Origin: JAAYUH01 sp964640995
GTDB lineage: Bacteria; Caldisericota; Caldisericia; B22-G15
Direction of reading: 5' to 3'
Length of the DNA: 64,000 nucleotides
NCBI GenBank assembly: GCA_964640995.1
Contig: CAZXJJ010000006.1
Span: forward strand, 1-64,000
Positions 32,132-39,632 of the stretch are shown here, piece after piece. The translations under genes were made by a program, and so were the position numbers. The notes beneath the pieces were generated by a model that was given only the letters and a program-made list of their open reading frames with translations, ran no database searches and was not told the DNA's origin. Each line of letters opens with the position of its first letter. Position 1 is the first letter of the stretch.

Positions 32132-32480
32132 GTAAAAAAAGAATTAAAAATAGAATAGTTAATAATCTGTCAGTTATATTTCCACTTTTTATTAATCTTA
32201 AAGAATATTTACCTTTATATGGCCAAAGTAAAGGCAAAGGAGTGTATGTTAGATAATCTAAAAAAATGTGCGATATATAAGGTATGAATATTAAATTATT
32301 TCTAAAGAGTATCAAAATTAAAAAACAAAATAAAAATGAATGCGTCAGTTTTCTGTGATCTTTGATTTTTATATCTATGTCAGGAAGTAGAGAAATGATT
32401 GAATATAGAAAAATCGAAGGTTCTTTTTTAATAAAAGAGAGAATAAAAAGAGAAAATGAGTAATGTGTTGGCAAAGTCAT
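32109..32480 (-). CDS. YdjM/DUF457-like membrane-bound metal-dependent hydrolase
   Basis: A 123-residue protein with several hydrophobic segments and the histidine-aspartate pattern of the YdjM (LexA-regulated, DUF457) family: H6 near the N-terminus, LLPDIDI, DHRKLTHS and HIFLDYLTYTP. These residues are thought to bind a metal at the membrane face. The substrate is unknown. It is convergent with the glycosidase-like gene (overlap 23 bases) and divergent from lepA. The start ATG directly follows a -10 box. Confidence 0.78.
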   Translation of the reverse strand: MTLPTHYSFSLFILSFIKKEPSIFLYSIISLLPDIDIKIKDHRKLTHSFLFCFLILILFRNNLIFIPYISHIFLDYLTYTPLPLLWPYKGKYSLRLIKSGNITDRLLTILFLILFLLNYFLLK

Positions 32481-32487
32481 AAATCAT

Positions 32488-32493
32488 ATTATA
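32488..32493 (-). promoter_or_regulatory. -10 box placed for a leaderless YdjM-like mRNA
   Basis: On the minus strand a perfect TATAAT (32493-32488), preceded by TTG, is followed by exactly 7 bases and then the ATG. Transcription would begin at or beside the start codon. No Shine-Dalgarno sequence is present. Confidence 0.6.
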
Positions 32494-32502
32494 CAATAAT
32501 TG

Positions 32503-32511
32503 TGTTATAAT
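32503..32511 (+). promoter_or_regulatory. Extended -10 promoter of lepA
   Basis: TGTTATAAT is an extended -10 (TG, one base, TATAAT at 32506-32511). The lepA ATG follows after 9 bases with no Shine-Dalgarno sequence, so the mRNA would have a leader of zero to three bases. Confidence 0.65.
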
Positions 32512-32520
32512 TTATAAATT

Positions 32521-34299
32521 ATGAATATAAGAAACTTTTCTGTTATTGCCCACATTGATCATGGTAAATCAACATTATGTGATAGATTTCTTGAGTTGTG
32601 TGGATTAACTTCACCTCTTTTAAAAGAGGGTCAGGCATTAGATCAAATGTCTTTAGAAAGAGAAAGAGGGATAACTATTAAGGCTCATCCTGTAAGACTT
32701 GTTTACAAAAAGGGAAATCATGAATATATTTTAAACTTAATCGATACACCTGGTCATGTTGATTTTAGTTATGAGGTTTCAAGAAGCCTTGCTGCATGTG
32801 AAGGAGCAATTCTTCTTGTCGATGCAACACAGGGAGTTGAGGCACAAACGCTATCTCATTATTATTTAGCAAAAGAAAATAGCTTAAAGATAATTCCTGT
32901 GATAAACAAAATTGATTTACCTAATGCAAGAGTAGATGAAGTTAAGAAAGAAATTATTAGTTTAACGCAAAGTGAAAATATATCTCTTGTTAGTGCAAAA
33001 AGTGGAACAGGTGTTAACGAATTGTTAGATAGAATTGTTGAAGAAATTCCACCACCTATAAATAAAACAGATTCTCCTCTCAGAGCACTTATATTTGATT
33101 CTCATTATGACAAATATAAAGGAGTTATAGTACATATAAGAGTTTTTGAAGGTAAAATCAAAAAAGGAATGAAAATAATGCTTTATTCAAATAAAAAAGT
33201 TTTTGAAGTTATTGAGGTAGGAATATTTGAGTTAGAACTTAAAGAAAAAGAAGAGTTAATATCAGGAGAAGTTGGTTATCTTGCAGCGTTAATAAGAGAT
33301 CCAAGAGATATAAGAGTTGGAGATACAGTTATTGATTATAAACATCATAACATTGAACCACTTCCTGGTTTTAAAGTTTTGAAACCAGTTGTATTTGCAT
33401 CAATTTATCCTGCATTACCACAAGGATTTGAATCGCTAAGAAAATCAATTGAAAGATTATATTTAAATGACCCTGGATTTGTTTATGAACCAGAAGATTC
33501 TTCTCAATTAGGACCAGGATTTAGATGTGGTTTTCTTGGTTCGCTTCACCTTGAAATAGTTGAAGAGAGACTTGAAAGAGAATTTGAGGAAAATATTGTA
33601 ATAACCTATCCCTCAACTAAATATAAAGTCATGCTAAATAATGGTGAAGAAATTGAAATAACAAACCCTTCAAAATTTCCAGATGAATCAAAAATAAAAG
33701 AAGTTTTAGAACCAATTGCATTATTAAAAATAGTTATACCTTCTGATTTTATAGGAGAAGTTTTAAAATTAATTGAGGTTAGAAAAGGTAAATTTTTAAA
33801 TATGATTTATATAGATCCAAATAGGGTAATAATTGAGGCTAAAATTCCATTTTCTAAAATTATTACTAAATTTTTTGATGATTTAAAATCTGTGACAAAA
33901 GGATTTGGAACTTTTGATTATACAATTTCTGACTGGGAAAAAGGTGATTTAATAAAAGTTGATATTCTTGTTAATGGTAAAGTTGTTGATGCTCTTTCAT
34001 TTATAACATACAAAGATGAAGCATATAGAAAGGCAAAAGAAATATTAACTAAAATGAGAAACTTTATTCCAAAACAACTTTTTGAGGTAGTTTTACAGGC
34101 AAAGGTCCAGGGGAAAATTATAGCAAGAGAATCAATCGTACCTTTAAGAAAAGATGTTTTACAAAAGTGTTATGGGGGAGATGTTACAAGAAAGAAGAAA
34201 CTACTTGAAAAACAAAAAGAGGGTAAAAAAAGAATGAAAATGATAGGAAATGTTGAAATACCTCAGGAAGCATTTCTTTCAATTATGGAAGTTGAATGA
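32521..34299 (+). CDS. lepA: Elongation factor 4 (LepA)
   Basis: A 592-residue translational GTPase with G1 AHIDHGKST (about 10-18), DQMSLERERGITIKA, G3 DTPGHVDF, G4 NKIDLPNA, and the LepA-specific C-terminal domain near YGGDVTRKKKLLEKQKEGKKR. LepA acts on ribosomes in back-translocation or initiation quality control. It begins the lepA-hemW-hrcA series, an order shared with Firmicutes, and overlaps hemW by 4 bases. There is no ribosome binding site; a -10 box lies just upstream. Confidence 0.97.
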   Translation: MNIRNFSVIAHIDHGKSTLCDRFLELCGLTSPLLKEGQALDQMSLERERGITIKAHPVRLVYKKGNHEYILNLIDTPGHVDFSYEVSRSLAACEGAILLVDATQGVEAQTLSHYYLAKENSLKIIPVINKIDLPNARVDEVKKEIISLTQSENISLVSAKSGTGVNELLDRIVEEIPPPINKTDSPLRALIFDSHYDKYKGVIVHIRVFEGKIKKGMKIMLYSNKKVFEVIEVGIFELELKEKEELISGEVGYLAALIRDPRDIRVGDTVIDYKHHNIEPLPGFKVLKPVVFASIYPALPQGFESLRKSIERLYLNDPGFVYEPEDSSQLGPGFRCGFLGSLHLEIVEERLEREFEENIVITYPSTKYKVMLNNGEEIEITNPSKFPDESKIKEVLEPIALLKIVIPSDFIGEVLKLIEVRKGKFLNMIYIDPNRVIIEAKIPFSKIITKFFDDLKSVTKGFGTFDYTISDWEKGDLIKVDILVNGKVVDALSFITYKDEAYRKAKEILTKMRNFIPKQLFEVVLQAKVQGKIIARESIVPLRKDVLQKCYGGDVTRKKKLLEKQKEGKKRMKMIGNVEIPQEAFLSIMEVE

Positions 34300-35420
34300 A
34301 GGAGATTTCTTTATATTTTCATATTCCTTTTTGTATAGAAAAATGTAATTTTTGTTCATTTTATTCAGTAAAATATAAAAATGAAATAAAAAAAATTTTT
34401 ATAAAAAAATTAATTAAAGAAATCTATTTAAATGAAAATTTACTTAAAGATTATGAAATTAAAACAATCTATTTTGGTGGTGGAACTCCATCTTTACTAA
34501 ATAAAAAAGATTTTGAATTAATTTTTAATAATTTAAACAAATGTTTTAAAATTAAAAAGAATATTGAAATAACAATAGAGTCAAATCCAGAATCTGTAAG
34601 TTATGAAAAATTTAAAAATTTAATTAATTATGGAATAAATAGAGTGAGCCTTGGGGTTCAAACTTTTAAAGATGATTCTCTTAAATTTCTGGGGAGAGTT
34701 TATAAAAGGGATGATATTTTTAAATCTTTTGAAATAATAAGAAAATGTGGCTTTAATAATGTAAATATAGACTTACTCTTAGGTATTCCATATGAAAATT
34801 TAAAAGATTTAGAAAATTCATTAAAAGAGACCTTTTTATTAAATCCAGAGCATATCTCTATATACTCACTTGAATATCATAAAAGTTCTAAAATTTATTT
34901 TGATTTAATAAAAGGAAAAGTTAAATCTTGGAATAATGATATGGAAAAAGATGGTTATACTTTAATTAAAGATTTTCTTTCAAATTCAGGTTATAAACAA
35001 TACGAGATTTCTAATTTTTCAAAAGAGGGCTTTGAATCAATTCATAATTTAAACTATTGGAATGGTGGTGAGTATTTAGGTTTTGGCCCTAAATCTTTTA
35101 GTTTTATAAATGGTAGATATATTAAAAATGGAGATTTATTTTTTTATATAAGATCAATTGAAAAAAATAAAAACCCAATCATAAAAATCTTCTATATGAA
35201 TAAAGAAAAATTAAAAAGGATTCTTTTTATACTGTCTCTAAGAAAAACAAGTGGTTTGAATTTAAAAGATTTTGAAAATAAATATGGAAATATTGATAAA
35301 ATATATGATGAATTAAAAAAACTAGAAAAAGAAGGTTTAATAATAATTTATCAAAATAACTTAAATATATCAACCAAAGGAATTTTAATTAGCAACGAGA
35401 TTTTCTCTGATTTGATATAA
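34296..35420 (+). CDS. hemW: Radical SAM protein HemW (heme chaperone family)
   Basis: A 374-residue radical SAM protein. Its N-terminus YFHIPFCIEKCNFCSF carries the CxxxCxxC cluster motif. TIYFGGGTPSLL, ESNPESV and RVSLGVQTF follow, and FGPKSFSFINGRY replaces the usual GPGAHSF-like segment. HemW proteins bind heme and probably deliver it; they are not the oxygen-independent coproporphyrinogen oxidase they were once annotated as. No other heme gene is in the window, and its place is explained by the conserved lepA-hemW-hrcA order. Confidence 0.9.
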   Translation: MKEISLYFHIPFCIEKCNFCSFYSVKYKNEIKKIFIKKLIKEIYLNENLLKDYEIKTIYFGGGTPSLLNKKDFELIFNNLNKCFKIKKNIEITIESNPESVSYEKFKNLINYGINRVSLGVQTFKDDSLKFLGRVYKRDDIFKSFEIIRKCGFNNVNIDLLLGIPYENLKDLENSLKETFLLNPEHISIYSLEYHKSSKIYFDLIKGKVKSWNNDMEKDGYTLIKDFLSNSGYKQYEISNFSKEGFESIHNLNYWNGGEYLGFGPKSFSFINGRYIKNGDLFFYIRSIEKNKNPIIKIFYMNKEKLKRILFILSLRKTSGLNLKDFENKYGNIDKIYDELKKLEKEGLIIIYQNNLNISTKGILISNEIFSDLI

Positions 35421-35421
35421 T
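35413..35421 (+). promoter_or_regulatory. Extended -10 promoter of hrcA
   Basis: TGATATAAT is a perfect extended -10. The hrcA ATG follows after exactly 7 bases, without a Shine-Dalgarno sequence, giving leaderless geometry. No CIRCE operator is visible nearby. Confidence 0.68.
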
Positions 35422-35428
35422 TAATATA

Positions 35429-36445
35429 ATGAGAGATATAAAAGAGATAACAATAAAAGATAAAAAAGAGATTATTCTATTTTTAACTGTAAAAGAGTAT
35501 CTTGATACAGGTATGCCTGTGGGTTCTAAAACACTTGTTGAAAAATATATGCTTGATGTATCTCCAGCAACAGTTAGAAATTATATGAGTGAGTTTGAAG
35601 AAGAAGGTTATTTAATTCATATACATACCTCCTCTGGAAGAATTCCAACAGAAAAAGGTATTAAGTTTTATATAGATAAGATAATAGAAAAGATGAATGT
35701 TATGACAAATCTTAAAATAGAGAGAGATATTCAAAAATCTTTTGCGATACTTGGAGAAGATTTTATTGATCTTTTTTTAAATAAACTTTCAAATTTAACA
35801 AGTTCAGTTTCATTCTTTTTCTATTCTGTTCCCAAAGAGGAAAAAATAGTGAATTTACATTTAATGAATTGTTCATATAGAAAAATTTTATTTATACTTG
35901 CATTAGAAGACAAAGTCGAAGAATACATAATAAAAACTGATAAAGATATTTCAGATGAGGAACTTTTTAATATAAAAATTGATATATTAAAGTCAATCAA
36001 GGAAGGGAACTATAAATATCTAAATAGATTAAAAAAAGATTATCCAGAATTGATAAGAGAAATTGAAAAAATTTTAAATGAGAGGTTAAAGAAGAGAGAG
36101 ATAGGAGATATTTATATTAAAGGTTTGAAATATATTTTATCTTATGAAGATATTAAAAAATCAAAAGACCTTGAGACTTTAATAATATTTGTTGAAGAAA
36201 AAGAAAAAGCACTTTCATTAGTTGACTTTCTTACTGAATTTAAAAATTTATTGATTTTAATTGGAAATAAAATTGGAAATTTAACTCTTGAAAAGAGTGT
36301 TTTAATTGATCTTCCATATCTAAAGGGAGATAATGTTGAAGCAGGACTTGGTTTTATAACTCCTGAAAGATTCGATTTTGAATATCTTTTTAAAATTCTT
36401 AAACAACACGCCATTGAAATAAAAGATAGATTGGAGAACATTTAA
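35429..36445 (+). CDS. hrcA: Heat-inducible transcription repressor HrcA
   Basis: A 338-residue HrcA. The N-terminal winged helix has GMPVGSKTLVEKYMLDVSPATVRNYMSEFEEEGYL and SGRIPTEKGIKFYID (about 29-93). The central GAF-like and C-terminal dimerisation parts end with EAGLGFITPERFDFEYLFKIL. HrcA normally binds CIRCE operators of groE and dnaK. grpE-dnaK-dnaJ, usually directly after hrcA, are missing here; rsmE starts at the next base. Its targets must lie outside the window. Confidence 0.95.
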   Translation: MRDIKEITIKDKKEIILFLTVKEYLDTGMPVGSKTLVEKYMLDVSPATVRNYMSEFEEEGYLIHIHTSSGRIPTEKGIKFYIDKIIEKMNVMTNLKIERDIQKSFAILGEDFIDLFLNKLSNLTSSVSFFFYSVPKEEKIVNLHLMNCSYRKILFILALEDKVEEYIIKTDKDISDEELFNIKIDILKSIKEGNYKYLNRLKKDYPELIREIEKILNERLKKREIGDIYIKGLKYILSYEDIKKSKDLETLIIFVEEKEKALSLVDFLTEFKNLLILIGNKIGNLTLEKSVLIDLPYLKGDNVEAGLGFITPERFDFEYLFKILKQHAIEIKDRLENI

Positions 36446-37171
36446 GTGCATGAGTTTTTCATACCGAGAAATTCAGTTAAAGGTAATATTGCTAAAATTG
36501 AAAAAGAAGATTTTCATCATCTTATAAATGTTTTAAGGGCAAAAATAGGAGACAGAATAATAGTTGTTATTGATAGAGGTGAGAAATACATTTCAAAAAT
36601 CATAGATATAAAAGATAGGTTTGCGAAATTGAAACTTGAGGAAAGAATATATGATAGTTTTGAGCCCAAAATAAATATACATCTAGCACAGGCGATTCCA
36701 AAAGAAAAAAAGTATGAATTTATTCTTAGAACAGGAACTGAACTTGGGGTAAAATTTTTTTATCCTTTAATTACTGAGAGAACTGAAACGCTTATAAAAG
36801 AAGAAAAAATGGAAAGAGTAAAGAAAATTGTTAAAGAAGAAGCACAGCTTTCAAAAAGAGATGTAATTCCAGAGATTAATAAACCAATTAAATTTGAAGA
36901 TTTCTTAAATTTAAATATAAAAACAAATAATAAATTTATATTTTGGGAACTTGAAGAAGAAAGAAGTTTTTATGATATAGAATTAAATAAAGATGAAGAT
37001 ATATTAATAGTTGTTGGCAATGAGGGCGGATTTAGTTTAAAAGAAATAAATATGGCTAAAGATAAAGGATTTGTGCCTCTTTCACTTGGAAAAAGAATAT
37101 TAAGAGCAGAGGTTGCTCCAATAGTGATCTTAAGTATTATTCTTTATAAACTTCAAGAGTTTAAAAGATGA
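36446..37171 (+). CDS. rsmE: 16S rRNA (uracil-1498-N3)-methyltransferase RsmE
   Basis: A 241-residue SPOUT methyltransferase with the N-terminal PUA-like part (MHEFFIPRN, HHLINVLRAKIGDRI) and the C-terminal knot motifs LAQAIPKEKKYEF, VGNEGGFSLKEI and SLGKRILRAEVAPIVIL. It methylates U1498 in the decoding centre of 16S rRNA. It starts at GTG directly after the hrcA stop. In Firmicutes it follows dnaJ-prmA, so this gene too points to loss of the chaperone genes from this place. Confidence 0.94.
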   Translation: MHEFFIPRNSVKGNIAKIEKEDFHHLINVLRAKIGDRIIVVIDRGEKYISKIIDIKDRFAKLKLEERIYDSFEPKINIHLAQAIPKEKKYEFILRTGTELGVKFFYPLITERTETLIKEEKMERVKKIVKEEAQLSKRDVIPEINKPIKFEDFLNLNIKTNNKFIFWELEEERSFYDIELNKDEDILIVVGNEGGFSLKEINMAKDKGFVPLSLGKRILRAEVAPIVILSIILYKLQEFKR

Positions 37172-38472
37172 AGATAAAATTTTATATCAAAACATTTGGT
37201 TGTAAAGTAAATCAATATGATTCTCAACTTATTATAGAGAATCTAACTCAGGATGAAAATTTTTTGTTTGTATCAAATTATAATGATTCTGATTTAATAA
37301 TTATTAATAGTTGTATTGTAACAGAAAAAGCAGAAGATGAAGTAAAAAAATATATAAAAAAATTTAAAACTAGAGCAACTGTTGTAGTAACTGGATGTTT
37401 TAAAGAAAAATTAAATGAAGATAGAGTTTATTATTTACCATTAAAAGATGAAATTAACATTAAAAATTTTATTTACAAAATTTTTAATATCGAATTCAAA
37501 GAAAATATTAAAAAAGATAGAATTTCATTTTTTGAAGGAAGAACAAGGGCTTTTTTAAAAATTGAAGAGGGTTGTAATAAATTCTGTTCATACTGTATTG
37601 TTCCTTATTTAAGAGGAAATGCAAAATCAAAGGATAAATCAATTATAAAAGAAGAGTTTGTTGATTTATTGAAAAATGGTTACAAGGAAATTGTATTAAC
37701 AGGTACAGAATTGGGATTTTATGGAATTGATAAAAATACAAACTTAATTGAGTTATTAAAAGAACTTATCTCTATTCCTTATGATTTTAGAATAAGATTG
37801 TCTTCATTAGACCCTGAATTTTTGAGTGATGATTTAATTAAACTAATTTCTGAAAATGAAAAGATTTGTTCACATATACATTTGCCACTTCAAAGTGGAA
37901 GTAATAAAATTTTGAAAATAATGAGAAGAAGATATGATAAAGATTATTATATTGATAGAGCTTTAAAATTTAAAGAAAAAGTTAAAAATTCAACTGTAAC
38001 TACAGATATAATTGTTGGTTTTCCAGATGAAAGTGATGAAGATTTTTATGAGACAATAGATGTTATAAATAAAGTTCAATTTTTAAAGTGTCATATTTTC
38101 CCTTATTCAGAAAGAGAAGGAGCCCTTGCTTCTAAATATTTAAGTGATAAAAAAATTAATGAAGATATTTTAAAAGAGAGATTGAAAATTATAAATAAAG
38201 TAGCAAAAGAAACAACACAAAAAGTTTTAAATAGTTTTATAAATAAAGAAGCTATATTTTTAGGAGAAACTAAGAAAAAAAATGCTCTTTTCGGTTTTAC
38301 AGATAATTATATAAGAGTTTTTATTGATAGTAATTTTGAGAAAAATGTTTTTTATAAAATATATTTACAAAATACAAAAAATTTTGTAGAATATGGAATA
38401 GTTATATCTGAATTCCATTACGGAGTTCCAATAAAGAAGGAGGTGAGATTTTGCAATGCCAGCAGTTTATAG
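37168..38472 (+). CDS. mtaB: tRNA t6A37 methylthiotransferase MtaB
   Basis: A 434-residue radical SAM methylthiotransferase. The N-terminal domain has TFGCKVNQYDSQLI, INSCIVTEKAEDEV and VVVTGCFKE with the three cysteines of the auxiliary cluster. The radical SAM motif is CNKFCSYCIVPYLRG (about 138-152). A TRAM-type tail follows. It converts t6A to ms2t6A at position 37 of ANN-reading tRNAs. The pattern FGCKVNQ.DS fits MtaB rather than MiaB or RimO. It overlaps rpsU by 17 bases; the rpsU ribosome binding site lies inside its 3' end. Confidence 0.92.
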   Translation: MKIKFYIKTFGCKVNQYDSQLIIENLTQDENFLFVSNYNDSDLIIINSCIVTEKAEDEVKKYIKKFKTRATVVVTGCFKEKLNEDRVYYLPLKDEINIKNFIYKIFNIEFKENIKKDRISFFEGRTRAFLKIEEGCNKFCSYCIVPYLRGNAKSKDKSIIKEEFVDLLKNGYKEIVLTGTELGFYGIDKNTNLIELLKELISIPYDFRIRLSSLDPEFLSDDLIKLISENEKICSHIHLPLQSGSNKILKIMRRRYDKDYYIDRALKFKEKVKNSTVTTDIIVGFPDESDEDFYETIDVINKVQFLKCHIFPYSEREGALASKYLSDKKINEDILKERLKIINKVAKETTQKVLNSFINKEAIFLGETKKKNALFGFTDNYIRVFIDSNFEKNVFYKIYLQNTKNFVEYGIVISEFHYGVPIKKEVRFCNASSL

Positions 38473-38617
38473 ACGTGAAGGCGAAGATCTTGATAGTTTA
38501 ATAAAAAGATTTAAAAAAGAATGTGAAAGAGAAGCAATACTTTCTGAAATAAAAAAGAGAGAATTTTTTGTCCCTCCATCAGTTGAAAGAAGAAAAAGAA
38601 AAGGAAAAAAGAAATAA
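38456..38617 (+). CDS. rpsU: 30S ribosomal protein S21
   Basis: A 53-residue basic protein: MPAVYRREGEDLDSLIKRF, ECEREAILSEIKKREFFVPPS and a lysine-arginine tail, all typical of S21, which helps base pairing between mRNA and the anti-Shine-Dalgarno region of 16S rRNA. A strong AAGGAGGTGA lies 10 bases before the ATG. The gene begins inside mtaB. The mtaB-rpsU-phoH order matches Firmicutes. Confidence 0.95.
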   Translation: MPAVYRREGEDLDSLIKRFKKECEREAILSEIKKREFFVPPSVERRKRKGKKK

Positions 38618-38636
38618 ATAGAGGAGGTGTTAACTT

Positions 38637-39632
38637 ATAGAATCTTCCGAATTAAAAGAAAAAACTTTTTATCCTTTTATAAACGAGGAAGAAGCAATAA
38701 CCTTTTTAGGTTATTATAATAATTTAATAAAAGAGTTAGAAAAAAATTTTAATATAAGAATAAAAATCACAAGAGATGGTTTAAAATTTTACTCATCTGA
38801 TGAAATTCCTGAAGAGTTAGATCAATTTATAAAAGACCTTTTTGATATAAAAAGGAATAAAAACATTCTTTTAACAAAAGATGAATTAAAAAAAAGTATA
38901 AGTTCAATTAAAGATAAAAGTTACAAGATAACAAGAGAGTTTTTTGTTGACATAGTTTTTGTTTCTAGTAAAGGAAAAAAGATAAAACCAAAAAGCGAAA
39001 ATCAAAAAAAATATGTTGAAATGATAAGAAAAAAAGATCTTGTCTTTTGTATAGGTCCTGCTGGTTCTGGTAAAACCTATCTTGCTATAGCATCTGCATT
39101 GAGTTATTTGTTTGATAAAAGAGTTGAAAGAATTATTTTGACAAAACCAGTAGTTGAAGCAGGTGAAAAACTTGGATTTTTGCCTGGAACTTTTCTTGAA
39201 AAGGTTGATCCACACTTTAGACCCCTTTACGATGCTCTTTATGATTTAGTTGAAGTTGATAAAGTAACAAGATTAATTGAAAATAATATAATTGAAATTG
39301 CTCCACTTGCTTATATGAGAGGAAGAACTCTGAATGATTCTTTTATTATTCTTGATGAAGCTCAGAACACAACATATTCTCAAATGAAGATGTTTTTAAC
39401 AAGAATGGGCTTCAATTCAAAAGTTGTAATTACAGGTGATATAACTCAGATTGATATAGAAAATCCAAAAGATTCAGGACTTGTCAAGGTAATAAAAATT
39501 CTTAAAAATATTGATGATATAGGAATTGTTGAATTGGAAAAGGTGGATATTGTTAGAAATCCGATAGTACAAAAAATAGTTGAAGCATATGAAAATTTTG
39601 AAAAATATAAGAAAAATAAATTTGAAAATTAA
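38637..39632 (+). CDS. phoH: PhoH-family ATPase (PhoH-like protein), apparent ATA start
   Basis: A 331-residue protein if read from ATA 38637. The C-terminal ATPase domain has GPAGSGKTYLAIASAL (Walker A, about 139-154) and DSFIILDEAQNTTYSQ (Walker B). The preceding 128 codons are open and match the PhoH N-terminal region, ending SSKGKKIKPKSENQKKYVEMI. No ATG, GTG or TTG exists in frame between the stop at 38631 and ATG 39021. The AGGAGGTG at 38622-38629 is well placed only for ATA 38637. It may be a true rare start, or an ATG changed by mutation or sequencing error. Its role is probably RNA-linked; ybeY follows nearby. Confidence 0.85.
   Translation: MESSELKEKTFYPFINEEEAITFLGYYNNLIKELEKNFNIRIKITRDGLKFYSSDEIPEELDQFIKDLFDIKRNKNILLTKDELKKSISSIKDKSYKITREFFVDIVFVSSKGKKIKPKSENQKKYVEMIRKKDLVFCIGPAGSGKTYLAIASALSYLFDKRVERIILTKPVVEAGEKLGFLPGTFLEKVDPHFRPLYDALYDLVEVDKVTRLIENNIIEIAPLAYMRGRTLNDSFIILDEAQNTTYSQMKMFLTRMGFNSKVVITGDITQIDIENPKDSGLVKVIKILKNIDDIGIVELEKVDIVRNPIVQKIVEAYENFEKYKKNKFEN

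Noticed and set aside
35370..35428. A CIRCE operator before hrcA
   Set aside because: TTAGCAACGAG resembles the left half (TTAGCACTC), but no matching right half follows 9 bases later.
39021..39632. A 203-residue PhoH starting at ATG 39021
   Set aside because: It would remove the conserved N-terminal region encoded in the same open frame, and it has no ribosome binding site. The longer reading from ATA 38637 has a strong site.
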